Shown here: piece by piece, positions 10,421 to 19,082 of the stretch
Layout of the letters: every line of letters starts with the position of its first letter
Position numbering within the stretch: position 1 is the first letter of the stretch
From: Phycicoccus sp.
GTDB lineage: Bacteria; Actinomycetota; Actinomycetes; Actinomycetales; Dermatophilaceae
Length of the DNA stretch: 48,025 nt
Direction: 5' to 3'
NCBI GenBank assembly: GCA_017993715.1
Contig: JAGOME010000031.1
Location: 1 to 48,025 of the forward strand
Position numbers and translations under genes: made by a program
The notes under the pieces: generated by a model
Told to the model about the DNA's origin: nothing
Databases searched by the model: none
Seen by the model: only the letters and a program-made list of their open reading frames with translations

Positions 10421-11185
10421 ATGAAGACGTCCATCGACCTGAACTGCGATATGAGCGAAGGCTTCGGCAGTTACGTCGCGGGCGATGGAGTTGATGAGTT
10501 CATCATGCCGCTCGTGACCTCGATCAACGTCGCGGCCGGCTTTCACGCGGGCGACCCGACCACCATCGCCCGCACGGTCACCCAGGCCGCCGCCCTCGGC
10601 CTTGGCATCGGGGTGCATCCCGGGTATCGGGATCTCGTTGGCTTCGGCCGACGTGACCTTGGCGCCAGCGTCGAGGAGCTCGTCAACGACTGTATCTATC
10701 AGCTCGGTGCCGTTCGTGAGTTTGTCTCGCTGGCGGGCCAGTCACTGCAGCACTTCAAGCCGCACGGAGCGCTCTACATGCACGCGGCGCGCGACGCCGA
10801 GTTCGCTGAGGCACTCGTGGCTGCCCTCCACCGCCTGGATCCACAGTTGCCGATCCTGGTCATGGCCGGCTCGGTGGTTGAGGCGGTGGCCACCCGCATC
10901 GAGCACCCGGTCGTGCGGGAGTTCTATGCCGATCGGCACTACGGCGCCGACGGGACGATCGTCTTCACCCGCAACGTGGGTGTCCTCAATCCTGAGGACA
11001 TTGCCGCCAAGGTCCTGCAGGCCTGCAGGCAGGGCACTGTGCGGACCGTCGAAGGTCACGACATCGCCATTGAGTTCGAGTCGGTGTGTATCCACAGCGA
11101 CACCAAGGGGGCACTGGCCCTCGTCGCAGCGACCAGAAAGGCCCTGGACGACGCCGGCATCGCCGTCGCCAGCTTCGCCGCCTGA
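10421..11185 (+). CDS. pxpA: 5-oxoprolinase subunit A (LamB/YcsF family)
   Basis: A 254-residue LamB/YcsF protein. The family motifs DLNCDMSEGFG, NVAAGFHAGDP, GVHPGYRD and KPHGALY are all present. In E. coli PxpA works with PxpB and PxpC to hydrolyse 5-oxoproline (pyroglutamate) to glutamate with ATP. I chose the ATG at 10421 with GAAAGG upstream; the open frame extends to 10307 without similarity. It is the first gene of a seven-gene operon with its partners pxpB and pxpC further down, interleaved with a permease and two biotin-carboxylase subunits. Confidence 0.92.
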   Translation: MKTSIDLNCDMSEGFGSYVAGDGVDEFIMPLVTSINVAAGFHAGDPTTIARTVTQAAALGLGIGVHPGYRDLVGFGRRDLGASVEELVNDCIYQLGAVREFVSLAGQSLQHFKPHGALYMHAARDAEFAEALVAALHRLDPQLPILVMAGSVVEAVATRIEHPVVREFYADRHYGADGTIVFTRNVGVLNPEDIAAKVLQACRQGTVRTVEGHDIAIEFESVCIHSDTKGALALVAATRKALDDAGIAVASFAA

Positions 11186-11284
11186 CTCGCGCATTCTCCG
11201 CCGCCCGCCACCGGGCACCGGAGTTCACCCGTCCCTGCACCTCCCCGCCACCCGCTCCCGCCTCGCCCCTAGGAGAAACCCCCC

Positions 11285-12679
11285 ATGGCCGGAACCCCGC
11301 ATGCCGAGGACGACACCGTCGACCTCGCTACTTTGGCGATCCCCGACGCAGGCCGCTCCGGTGCGCGATCCTTGACGATGGCCTGGTGGGGGGTGTGCAG
11401 CGCCCTGTTCTACATCTTCCTCGGCGCCACACTCGCCATCGCCTACGGCAGCATCAACACCCTCATTGCCATGGTGCTCTCCGTCATCACCTACGGGGTG
11501 ATCAACACCGTTCTGTCCCGTTACGCGATTCGGACTGGTCTCTCGGTGGCCCTCTTCTCCCGCGTGCTCTTCGGGCGAGTCGGAGCGCTGCTGGCCACGT
11601 TGATCTTCTTCCTCACGGCCATCTACTACGCCGTGTTTGAGGGGTCGGTCATTGCTGTCGCGGCTCATCAGGTCATCAGTGCGCTGTCCTACCCGATCGC
11701 TGCGCTTCTCGTGGTGCTGTACAGCGTGCCCCTGGTGTTTGGCAGCGTGCAGCACTTCCTGGACAAGCTCAACGGCCTCCTCTTGCCGTTCTATCTGATC
11801 GGCCTCACGCTGGCCGTCGTCATGACCATCGTGAAGTACGGGTACTCAAACGCCTGGCTCACCTACCAACCAACTGGTGGTGCCCCCAGCGACGGCTGGA
11901 TCTCGGCCTACATCGCCTACATGGGCGTCTACGTGCTGATGATGTTCACGGTCGACTTCGCTCGCTTCGGCCGCCGGGAGGACGTGAATTACCACTCTCG
12001 GATCAACTTCGGCATTCCCTTCTACGCCATGACCTTCCTGATCAATGGAGCGGTCGGCATCTTCCTGATCACCTCCAGCAGCCTGTCCACCGTGTCCGAG
12101 ACCGCTGTCGTGGACCAGCTGATCACCGTGCTCGGCGGGCTCCTCGCGCTCGTGTTCATCTGGGTGACCCAGACGCGAATCAACAGCGCCAACTACTACC
12201 TCGCGACCGTGAACATGCAGGCGTTCTTCGAGAAGGTCCTGCCGTTCAAGGCCAAGAAGTGGATGTGGGCCGTCGTCGTCGGCATCGTCGTCCTCGCGCT
12301 CATGGTCTCCACCGATGTCTTCGCTTACATCCTCCAGGCACTGAACTACCAGGGCATCTTCGTCACCGCCTGGGTTGGCGTCGCCATCACCCACATCCTG
12401 TCGCCAGCGTATGAGCGACTTTTCGGCGAGCAGGTCTACTACCACTCCGATCAGGTCCCCGCGTTCAATCCCGCCGGGATGGCGGCCTGGCTGGTGGCCT
12501 CCGTCACCGGTCTGGCTCTGACCCTGAGCGGCAACGGCGCGTACGCCCCTCTTATCACCATCCTGCTCTCCGCCGGGATCTACGGGATCATGCTGCGCTC
12601 GGCTCGAGTTGCCTGGTTCGTCACCGCGAACTCGCTCGACCGTCCCCTGTCCGGCGTGGGCTCCGCCCCTTCCAACTGA
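11285..12679 (+). CDS. NCS1-family cation symporter (probable substrate importer of the operon)
   Basis: A 464-residue, about 12-helix permease of the nucleobase:cation symporter-1 (NCS1/Cod-like) family. Family-typical features are SALFYIFLGATLAIAYGSIN near helix 1, the FGRVGALLATL loop and the DFARFGRREDVNY motif. NCS1 members carry purines, pyrimidines, hydantoins or allantoin. The operon position suggests that this one brings in 5-oxoproline or another lactam (inference). The ATG has AGGAG eight bases upstream. About 100 bp separates it from pxpA, and 28 bp from the carrier gene. Confidence 0.85.
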   Translation: MAGTPHAEDDTVDLATLAIPDAGRSGARSLTMAWWGVCSALFYIFLGATLAIAYGSINTLIAMVLSVITYGVINTVLSRYAIRTGLSVALFSRVLFGRVGALLATLIFFLTAIYYAVFEGSVIAVAAHQVISALSYPIAALLVVLYSVPLVFGSVQHFLDKLNGLLLPFYLIGLTLAVVMTIVKYGYSNAWLTYQPTGGAPSDGWISAYIAYMGVYVLMMFTVDFARFGRREDVNYHSRINFGIPFYAMTFLINGAVGIFLITSSSLSTVSETAVVDQLITVLGGLLALVFIWVTQTRINSANYYLATVNMQAFFEKVLPFKAKKWMWAVVVGIVVLALMVSTDVFAYILQALNYQGIFVTAWVGVAITHILSPAYERLFGEQVYYHSDQVPAFNPAGMAAWLVASVTGLALTLSGNGAYAPLITILLSAGIYGIMLRSARVAWFVTANSLDRPLSGVGSAPSN

Positions 12680-12707
12680 TCACCTCTTCACCCGATGGGA
12701 ACCCGCT

Positions 12708-12956
12708 ATGTCCAGTCATGAGATCACCGCGCCGATCCCTGGCACGTTCTACAGCCGGGAATCACCCGGGGCGCCGGACTACATCACGGTCGGTCAGCAG
12801 GTCGCCGTGGGCGACACGCTGGGTCTGATCGAGGTGATGAAGATGTTCACGCCGCTCCTCGCCACGCATCCCGGCACGGTCGAGGAGATCCTCGTGGACA
12901 ACGATGACCTCGTCGAGATCGGGCAGGTCCTGATCCGCTTGGGGGTGGCGCCATGA
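12708..12956 (+). CDS. Biotin carboxyl carrier protein (short)
   Basis: An 82-residue stand-alone biotinyl domain. The biotin-accepting Lys is in IEVMKMFTP, and the fold motifs APIPGTFY and VGQQVAVGDTLGLIE fit the lipoyl/biotinyl family. It lacks the N-terminal extension of the fatty-acid AccB. The ATG at 12708 has only a weak GGGA upstream. Its stop overlaps the biotin carboxylase start (ATGA). It probably carries biotin between the carboxylase subunit and the PxpB/PxpC proteins; this role is inferred from the operon. Confidence 0.9.
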   Translation: MSSHEITAPIPGTFYSRESPGAPDYITVGQQVAVGDTLGLIEVMKMFTPLLATHPGTVEEILVDNDDLVEIGQVLIRLGVAP

Positions 12957-14320
12957 CGGCCATCTCCCGGTTGCTGGTGATCGCCCGTGGGGAGATCGCC
13001 GTGCGGGTCATCCGGTCGGCGCGCGAGCTTGGTCTGTGGACCATCGCGGCGCACAGTGAGGCCGACGCGGACTCACTGGCGGTGCGCCTCGCCGACGAGG
13101 CCATTTGCATCGGCCCGGCCCATGCCAAGCGCAGCTACCTAAACCAGGACGCCATCATGGCGGCGGCGGCGGCAACGGGCGCCGACGCAGTCCACCCTGG
13201 CTACGGTTTCCTCTCTGAGGCAGCCGAGTTTGCGCGCCGCGTCACGGACGCTGGCCTGACCTTCGTCGGGCCCGAAGCGGCCACGATCGCGAGGATGGGA
13301 GACAAGGTTGCGGCGATTGAGGCGGCTGCAGCAGCGGGAGTGCCGGTCGTGCCGGGCAGCGGCGGTGCTGTTGATCAGGTGGATGCGGCCGCTGAGGTTG
13401 CGGCACAGGTCGGCTACCCAGTGCTGCTCAAAGCCTCAGCTGGCGGCGGCGGGCGCGGCATTCGCCTGGCCCATGACGAATCCGAGTTGCGGGCGCAGTT
13501 CCCGCAGGCGCAATTGGAAGCCAGCGCGGCATTTGGCGACGGCTCCCTCTATCTCGAACGCTTCGTCGCGCGGGCCCGGCACATTGAGGTGCAGGTCCTC
13601 GGCGACGGCTCCGACGTCGTCCACTTCTTCGAGCGCGACTGCTCCCTGCAGCGTCGCCGTCAGAAGGTCTGGGAGGAGGCGCCGGCGGTGGTGCTCGCCG
13701 AAGAGGTCCGGGAACGACTGTGCGCCAGTGCCGTTGCCCTCGCAAGGTCAGTCAAGTACCGCGGTGCGGGCACCGTGGAGTACCTCTACGACGAGGCCAC
13801 ACAGGAGTTCTACTTCATCGAGATGAACACTCGCATCCAGGTCGAGCACCCGATTACGGAGGCGATCTGCGGCGTCGATCTGATCCGCGGGATGTTGCTC
13901 GTCGCTCAGGGTGCGGCGTTGCCCTATGCCCAGGGCGAGATCACCCGCCACGGGCACGCCATCGAGGTCCGGGTGAATGCCGAAGACCCGCGGACCTTCA
14001 TGCCCGCGCCGGGAGTCGCGACCTCGGTGTCGTGGCCCTTGGGAACGGGGGTCAGGGTCGATACCGCGCTCTACGGCGGAGCAAGTATCCCGCCCTACTA
14101 TGACTCGCTGGTCGGCAAGATCATCGTCTGGGCGCAGGACCGTGATCAGGCCTTGGCCCGGCTGCGGGGTGCTCTGCGGGAGACCGAGATCGAGGGCATC
14201 GCGACGACGATCCCCTTCTTCGAAGTGCTCTTGAATGAACCCGATGTCCGCAATGGACACGTGCACACCGCCTGGATCGAGCAGTGGCTGGATCGCACGA
14301 CGCCGGCGGTGTCGGAATGA
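12953..14320 (+). CDS. Biotin carboxylase subunit (AccC-like)
   Basis: A 455-residue biotin carboxylase that uses ATP and bicarbonate to carboxylate carrier-bound biotin. Visible features are the N-terminal IARGEIAVRVIRSA, HPGYGFLSE, the ATP-grasp Gly loop KASAGGGGRGIR, the EMNTRIQVEHPITE active-site stretch and YDSLVGKII. It is the length of a stand-alone AccC. It overlaps both neighbours by four bases, so carrier, carboxylase and pxpB are made together. It may be dedicated to the 5-oxoproline pathway rather than to fatty-acid synthesis (inference). Confidence 0.93.
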   Translation: MTAISRLLVIARGEIAVRVIRSARELGLWTIAAHSEADADSLAVRLADEAICIGPAHAKRSYLNQDAIMAAAAATGADAVHPGYGFLSEAAEFARRVTDAGLTFVGPEAATIARMGDKVAAIEAAAAAGVPVVPGSGGAVDQVDAAAEVAAQVGYPVLLKASAGGGGRGIRLAHDESELRAQFPQAQLEASAAFGDGSLYLERFVARARHIEVQVLGDGSDVVHFFERDCSLQRRRQKVWEEAPAVVLAEEVRERLCASAVALARSVKYRGAGTVEYLYDEATQEFYFIEMNTRIQVEHPITEAICGVDLIRGMLLVAQGAALPYAQGEITRHGHAIEVRVNAEDPRTFMPAPGVATSVSWPLGTGVRVDTALYGGASIPPYYDSLVGKIIVWAQDRDQALARLRGALRETEIEGIATTIPFFEVLLNEPDVRNGHVHTAWIEQWLDRTTPAVSE

Positions 14321-15189
14321 CCCGCTACACCAACGGGGGAGACGAGCACCTGTTCGTCGAACTCTCGCAGGAGATGTCGCTGCAGGCCTTCTTCGCTGGC
14401 TCCATGATGACCGCAGCCCTGCGCCGGGCCGAGATTGAGGGGATCATCGAGATCTGCCCGGCCAACGCGTCATTCCTGGTGCGGTTCGACCCCGATCGGG
14501 TGTCCGCGGCCGACCTGCAGAGCCAGATCGAGCAGCTCGAAGCAGGTCTTGATGCGTCCTCGGGGGTCATCGGTACGCGGATTGTCGAGATTCCGGTGCT
14601 CTACGACGACCCCTGGACGCGCGAAACCCAAGCCCGGTTCCGCGATCGACATCAGGATCCGACGTCCACGGATTTGGGGTATGCCGCGCGGGTCAACGGT
14701 TACGGCGACGAGGCGGCGTTCATCGAGGCGCACAGTGCGACACCCTGGTTCGTGTCCATGGTCGGTTTTGTCGCCGGGCTGCCCTTCATGTACCAAATGG
14801 TGGAGCGCGATCAGCAACTGCAGGTGCCCAAGTACCTGCGCCCGCGGACCGACACCCCCAAGCTCACGGTCGGCTACGGCGGGTGCTTCACGTGCATCTA
14901 CTCCGTGAGAGGAGCCGGAGGGTATCAGATGTTCGGCGTCACTCCAGTGCCGATCTATGACCCTGCCGAGCGGGTGAAGCACCTGCGGGACTTCATGATC
15001 TTCTTCCGACCGGGGGACATTGTGAAGTTCCGGGCGATTGACCGAGACGAGTATGACCGCATCGTGACCCAGGTCGATCAGGGCCAGTACCAACTCCACA
15101 CGCGCCCGGTCGAATTCTCGATCGGCGCCTTCGAAGCCGACCCGCGGTCCTACGCCCGCGCGCTCTGTGAGGTGCTCGATGTCCGCTGA
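14317..15189 (+). CDS. pxpB: 5-oxoprolinase subunit B (KipI/allophanate hydrolase subunit 1 family)
   Basis: A 290-residue KipI/PxpB-family protein. Diagnostic stretches are EIPVLYDD, GFVAGLPFMYQM, PKYLRPRTDTPK and GAGGYQMFGVTPVPIYD. It pairs with PxpC to form the ATP-dependent part of 5-oxoprolinase. I chose the ATG at 14317, overlapping the stop of the biotin carboxylase gene (ATGA). The protein has about 50 to 60 more residues than short KipI proteins, mainly at the N-terminus. The stop overlaps the pxpC start by 11 bp. Confidence 0.88.
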   Translation: MTRYTNGGDEHLFVELSQEMSLQAFFAGSMMTAALRRAEIEGIIEICPANASFLVRFDPDRVSAADLQSQIEQLEAGLDASSGVIGTRIVEIPVLYDDPWTRETQARFRDRHQDPTSTDLGYAARVNGYGDEAAFIEAHSATPWFVSMVGFVAGLPFMYQMVERDQQLQVPKYLRPRTDTPKLTVGYGGCFTCIYSVRGAGGYQMFGVTPVPIYDPAERVKHLRDFMIFFRPGDIVKFRAIDRDEYDRIVTQVDQGQYQLHTRPVEFSIGAFEADPRSYARALCEVLDVR

Positions 15190-16225
15190 CTCCGCTCGCG
15201 TTGAGGTCGTCGCTGCTGGCCTGCTCAGCGGCGTCCAGGACGCCGGACGTTCCGGCTACTACCACCTCGGCATTCCGCCATCCGGGGCCATGGATCAGCT
15301 CTCCTATCGCGCGGCCAACCTTCTCGTCGGCAACGATGAAACTGCCGCGGCCATCGAGTTTGCGCTCATGGGGCCGACATTGCGGTTCGCGGCAGATGGT
15401 GCGGTGGCGGTGACGGGTGCCGAGGTCGCGGTGACCCTGGACGGTGTGCCGATCGCCACCAACGCGTGTGTCGAGGTGAGCGCCGGGCAGCAGCTGGCGC
15501 TGGGATACGCGCAGGCCGGGGCCCGGGGGTACGTCGCCATCGCCGGCGGTCTCGATGTGCCGGTCGTTCTGGGGAGCCGGTCGACCTACGCGCTTGGTAG
15601 CCTGGGCGGCTTCCAGGGTCGCGCGCTCGCCGCAGGCGACGTGCTGCCTCTCGGGCGGAATGTCAGGCGTCCTCGCCGCCCCGCGGTCCTGCCCGAGAAC
15701 TTGCGTGTTCCGTTGCGCAAGGAATATGAACTGCGCCTGATGCTTGGTCTCTACGCTGATCGGGTCGAGCGTGACTCGCTGGACAGATTCCTCGCCGAGA
15801 CCTGGCAGGTCGGCTCGGAGGCCGATCGGATTGGCTACCGGCTGAAGAATGGCACCCCGTTGCGTTACGTCCAGCGGGTGCCACCGTTCGGCGCTGGAGA
15901 GGACCCGTCCAATATCGTTGATGCCTGCTATCCGATCGGTTCGGTGCAGGTGCCATCGGGGACCGAACCGATCATCTTGCATCGGGACGCGGTGTCTGGT
16001 GGCGGCTACATGATGGTGGGAACGGTCATCAGTGCCGATCTTGACGTCATTGGGCAGATGCCGCCGGGCACCAAGGTCCGCTTTGTCGCTGTCGATCTCG
16101 ATCAGGCCCTCGCCGCCCGACATGAGCGCGCCGCACGTCTGGCAGCGGTGCGGGACCTCCTGGCGGTTTCCGGCTCGCAACCAACCAATCCGCGCTTCAC
16201 CTCCACAGTTAGGGACCACCGATGA
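15179..16225 (+). CDS. pxpC: 5-oxoprolinase subunit C (biotin-dependent carboxyltransferase/KipA family)
   Basis: A 348-residue KipA/PxpC-family protein. Family features are GLLSGVQDAGRSGYYHLGIPPSGAMDQLSYRAANLLVGN near the start, a central GYVAIAGGLDVPVVLGSRSTY, and LPSEGI-like positions replaced by IVDACYPIGSVQVPSGTEPI. Databases often label the family biotin-dependent carboxyltransferase, which suits the carrier and carboxylase genes just upstream. The ATG at 15179 has GAGGTG upstream; a GTG at 15167 is an alternative. Its stop overlaps bioY by four bases. Confidence 0.9.
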   Translation: MSADSARVEVVAAGLLSGVQDAGRSGYYHLGIPPSGAMDQLSYRAANLLVGNDETAAAIEFALMGPTLRFAADGAVAVTGAEVAVTLDGVPIATNACVEVSAGQQLALGYAQAGARGYVAIAGGLDVPVVLGSRSTYALGSLGGFQGRALAAGDVLPLGRNVRRPRRPAVLPENLRVPLRKEYELRLMLGLYADRVERDSLDRFLAETWQVGSEADRIGYRLKNGTPLRYVQRVPPFGAGEDPSNIVDACYPIGSVQVPSGTEPIILHRDAVSGGGYMMVGTVISADLDVIGQMPPGTKVRFVAVDLDQALAARHERAARLAAVRDLLAVSGSQPTNPRFTSTVRDHR

Positions 16226-16839
16226 GCACGCTTCCCCTGCAGCGCCCGGTCGCGCCGGCGTTGGCCGACCTCGCAGCTGGCAGCCTGGTTCGCGAAGGAC
16301 TTCTCGTCGCTGGCGGGGTCGGCCTCCTGGCCCTGTCGGCGCAGATCGCCCTCCCCCTCCCGTTCACGCCTGTCCCGCTGACCGGCCAGACCTTCGCCGT
16401 GCTCCTGATCGGTGCCGGATATGGCCTGCGTCGGGCGCTGGGCACGATGTTGGTCTATCTGGCCGTGGGCCTGGCTGGATTCCCAGTCTTTTCGCCTGAT
16501 CCCGCGACGGGGCATGCCCGCACGGCCCTGCAGATCATGCATGCCCCCTCGGCGGGTTACATCGTCGGGATGTTCCTGGCCATGGGCGTTCTCGGGTGGC
16601 TCACAGGGCGGTCCTGGGATCGCCGCTGGCGGACCAGTGTTGCCCAGATGGCCCTGGCCAGCGTGGCCATCTATGCCGTCGGGCTTGCCTGGCTTGCCGT
16701 TGCAGCCGACTTGAGTTTCCAACAGACACTGGTCAAAGGGCTGCTCCCCTTTCTCATCGGGGATGTCCTCAAACTCCTCCTCGCCTCCGGTGCGGCCCCG
16801 GCCCTCTGGCGACGGGTCGGCTCGCGCGGCGACTCTTGA
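16222..16839 (+). CDS. bioY: Biotin transporter BioY (ECF S component)
   Basis: A 205-residue, six-helix BioY protein with the family stretches PLPFTPVPLTGQTFAVLL, GLAGFPVF and PSAGYIVGMFLAM. It binds and imports biotin, alone or with an ECF energising module that is not in this window. It is the last gene of the operon and starts on the pxpC stop (ATGA). Its place supports the view that the operon has a biotin demand of its own. A hairpin at 16863-16901 follows. Confidence 0.93.
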   Translation: MSTLPLQRPVAPALADLAAGSLVREGLLVAGGVGLLALSAQIALPLPFTPVPLTGQTFAVLLIGAGYGLRRALGTMLVYLAVGLAGFPVFSPDPATGHARTALQIMHAPSAGYIVGMFLAMGVLGWLTGRSWDRRWRTSVAQMALASVAIYAVGLAWLAVAADLSFQQTLVKGLLPFLIGDVLKLLLASGAAPALWRRVGSRGDS

Positions 16840-16862
16840 GTTCGGGCTCGGCATTCAGGGGT

Positions 16863-16901
16863 GCCCCCGGTGACTGAACAAAGTGCTCAGTTGTCGGGGG
16901 C
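16863..16901 (+). terminator. Hairpin terminator after bioY
   Basis: GCCCCCG (16863-16869) pairs with CGGGGGC (16895-16901), and inside it ACTGA (16873-16877) pairs with TCAGT (16887-16891). It lies 23 bp after the bioY stop. No T-run follows. An octamer copy lies on either side (16849 and 16959). Confidence 0.65.
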
Positions 16902-17036
16902 TATCGCTCTCGAAAACCGGGCTTCGGGCCTAAAGATCTAAGCAACTCTTGGCGTCGGCGGCATTCCCGTGTTTCTCTGGAATGGAGGTCGCACGACGGC
17001 GTGTGTCCACTGATCGACCCCCATGAGGTGAGTGAC

Positions 17037-17927
17037 GTGTTCGTGGAAGGCCAGCTCTATTCGGCCGTGACTCAGGCCGGCGGTGTCGTCGAGGTGCACT
17101 TGGCCGACAACCACCCGGGCCGTGACGACGCGGCCTATGTCGCTCGTCGCGGGGCGATCGCTGCGGCCGCCCTGGGCTGGGATCGCGCTGGTGGGGCCCC
17201 GGCCCCGGTGATCGACTACACCCAGCCCGAGCATGAGGTGTGGGCCTACGTCAGCGAACAACTCGGCCCCAAGCACGAGAAATACGCTCACAGTGAGTAC
17301 CTCGCCGCGAAGCATGCCCTGGGGCTGCCGACCGATCAGGTCCCTCAGCTCGCTGAGGTGACCGAGCGGCTCCAGCCGCTGACCGGCTGGTCATACGCCG
17401 CAGCCCCCGGGTTGGTGCCGCTGCGCGAGTTCTATGCCGACCTCGGCCAACGTGTCTTCAACTCCACGCAGTACCTGCGTCATGGCAGCCGGCCGCTGTA
17501 CACGCCCGAGCCGGACATCATTCATGAGGTCGTGGGACATGCCAATCAGCTCGCGTCGCCGCGTTTCGCCGCCCTTACTGCGGCGGCTGGCGCGGCCGCG
17601 CAGCGGCTGGAAACCGACCAGGCCCTCAAGTTCGTCGCCGACGTCTTCTGGTTCACGATGGAGTTCGGCGTGATCCGCGAGCACGGCGAGGTCAAGGCCT
17701 ACGGCGCCGGCATTCTGTCCAGCTACGGCGAGATGGACGAGTTCGGCCACATGGAGCACCGCCCGTTGGATCTGGCTGCCATGGGGACCTTGGCCTACGA
17801 CATCACCCAGTACCAACCCATCCTGTTCTGCGCGCAAAGCCTCGATGAGCTCGACGAGGTGGTCGGTGGCTTCTTCGAGAGCGTCGATGACGAGCTCACG
17901 CAGCGCTTGCGGGCCGCAGTGCGCTGA
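17037..17927 (+). CDS. phhA: Phenylalanine 4-monooxygenase (aromatic amino acid hydroxylase)
   Basis: Converts phenylalanine to tyrosine using O2, tetrahydropterin and non-haem iron. The iron ligands are visible: His163 and His168 in HEVVGH and Glu209 in MEFGVI. Other family motifs are YTPEPDIIHE, VFNSTQYLRH and FGHMEHRPLD. I chose the GTG at 17037 because GAGGTG lies six bases before it and it gives the usual short N-terminus; a GTG at 17001 would add 12 residues. At 296 residues the length fits bacterial enzymes. No pterin dehydratase gene (phhB) is adjacent. Confidence 0.92.
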   Translation: MFVEGQLYSAVTQAGGVVEVHLADNHPGRDDAAYVARRGAIAAAALGWDRAGGAPAPVIDYTQPEHEVWAYVSEQLGPKHEKYAHSEYLAAKHALGLPTDQVPQLAEVTERLQPLTGWSYAAAPGLVPLREFYADLGQRVFNSTQYLRHGSRPLYTPEPDIIHEVVGHANQLASPRFAALTAAAGAAAQRLETDQALKFVADVFWFTMEFGVIREHGEVKAYGAGILSSYGEMDEFGHMEHRPLDLAAMGTLAYDITQYQPILFCAQSLDELDEVVGGFFESVDDELTQRLRAAVR

Positions 17928-17961
17928 CTGTGCGGTCCCCGGGTGAGGCCCTGACTCGCGA

Positions 17962-18025
17962 AACCTGAGAGCTCGCTGGCAGCGAGGCTGTGACGAGCGC
18001 CGATGGCGATTTCGCCTCTCAGGTT
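17962..18025. terminator. Nested hairpins downstream of phhA
   Basis: CTCGCT-GGC-AGCGAG (17972-17986) is a tight hairpin 45 bp after the phhA stop. Around it, AACCTGAGAG (17962-17971) and CTCTCAGGTT (18016-18025) form a perfect 10-bp outer stem. This may end phhA transcription before the exported-protein genes. Confidence 0.6.
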
Positions 18026-18042
18026 GCTTCTACGATCACCGC

Positions 18043-18089
18043 GTGAGCACCTGCCCGCTCACCCCAGCTGTGAGCACCTGCCCGCTCAC
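18043..18089 (+). promoter_or_regulatory. Two direct copies of a palindromic box upstream of the first Tat paralog
   Basis: The 20-mer GTGAGCACCTGCCCGCTCAC occurs at 18043-18062 and again at 18070-18089, a 27-bp period. Each copy is a GTGAGC-N8-GCTCAC inverted repeat. A diverged copy (19030-19049) sits at almost the same distance from the start codon of the second paralog (33 versus 34 bp). It looks like an operator shared by the two genes; the regulator is unknown. Confidence 0.7.
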
Positions 18090-18121
18090 ATACTGCCTGC
18101 CACAGTAGAAGCGAGATCCCG

Positions 18122-18877
18122 TTGTCCCCTGCTGCCCAACATCAGCCTGCCCAGATTCAGCCTGCCGGCCCTGCCCGACGTTCCCTGGTGCACGGTGCGG
18201 CTTGGTCCGTTCCGGCCATCGCCATCGCCGCCGCCGCCCCCGCCGTCGCCCTTACCCCCTCCCTGTGCCCGTCCGGCAGGTACACGATGAACTGGTCCTA
18301 TGGCGCGGGGGTCTTCGCCTCGACGCCTTCGGGTTCGGCCGGCGCCAACGGGTACAGCGCCTGGACGTGGATGCCCACGGTGCTCCAGGGCGTGGGCGCG
18401 GCGAACTCCTTCACGGTGACGGCTACGTCGACCTATTCCAATGCCGTCGGCACCTCGCCCTCGTTGACCATGCGGGGCGCCACAGGGGGCTTGAGCGCCA
18501 CTGGTGTCACCATGGGCCAGAATGCGTCCTCCTCGTCGAACTCGGCCTGCTTCACCTTCACCTTCAGCCAGCCGCTGGTCAACGTGGCCTTCTCGATCGG
18601 CGACATCGACATCCCGGCGCACGAGCGTGTGACGATCTCGCCGGCCCCCGACAGTCAGTCATACGACACGGCGACCATCGCCGGCTCCGGGACCTCGGCC
18701 GACCCATGGCGGGGCTTGGCGGGCGACTTCGATCTCGCGTCCGATCACCGCGGCTCGGTCGACGTCATGTACGCCTCGCTGAGCAGTTTCTCGGTGTGCA
18801 TGGTCAACCTCACCCCCAGCTGGGGATCGAACATGACGCTGAGCAGCATGGTCTTCGACTGCCCGACCTGGGTCTAG
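18122..18877 (+). CDS. Tat-exported protein, tandem paralog 1, unknown function
   Basis: A 251-residue protein with a TTG start aligned with that of its neighbour. The signal reads PARRSLVHGAAWSVPAIAIAAAAP with the twin arginines and a VALTP cleavage region. The mature part begins PSLCPSGRYTMNWSYGAG and ends VFDCPTWV. Four cysteines (PSLCPSG, ACFT, SVCMV, FDCPT) are conserved in the paralog and could make two disulfides. Residues between are Ser/Thr/Gly-rich and look like an extracellular beta-sandwich (inference). No known family was recognised, and no sortase motif or C-terminal anchor is visible. Confidence 0.8.
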   Translation: MSPAAQHQPAQIQPAGPARRSLVHGAAWSVPAIAIAAAAPAVALTPSLCPSGRYTMNWSYGAGVFASTPSGSAGANGYSAWTWMPTVLQGVGAANSFTVTATSTYSNAVGTSPSLTMRGATGGLSATGVTMGQNASSSSNSACFTFTFSQPLVNVAFSIGDIDIPAHERVTISPAPDSQSYDTATIAGSGTSADPWRGLAGDFDLASDHRGSVDVMYASLSSFSVCMVNLTPSWGSNMTLSSMVFDCPTWV

Positions 18878-19029
18878 AGCGGTCGGCCCCGACGGGGCGA
18901 AGCCTTGTCGAGGAGCTGATCGATTGGCCGGGTTCTCTGTTGTCTAATGTTGTGACGGGCCTGACAATCCCCGCCAATCGACGGCATTCAGCGCGCTGAA
19001 TTCCGGTGGCATCCCTAGGGTTTTTAGGT

Positions 19030-19049
19030 GTCAGCGTCTGCCCGCTCAC
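19030..19049 (+). promoter_or_regulatory. Diverged palindromic box upstream of the second Tat paralog
   Basis: GTCAGCGTCTGCCCGCTCAC matches the 20-mer found twice upstream of paralog 1 at 16 of 20 positions. It ends 33 bp before the GTG start at 19083. An octamer copy GAATGCCG (19076-19083) abuts the start codon and shares its G. Confidence 0.6.
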
Positions 19050-19082
19050 GCATTCCCTGTCGCAAGCGGAATCGAGAATGCC

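Noticed and set aside
18043-18089. Crp sites upstream of the Tat paralog (TGTGA and TCACA words)
   Set aside because: The half-sites are 12 bp apart instead of 6, so they do not fit Crp spacing.
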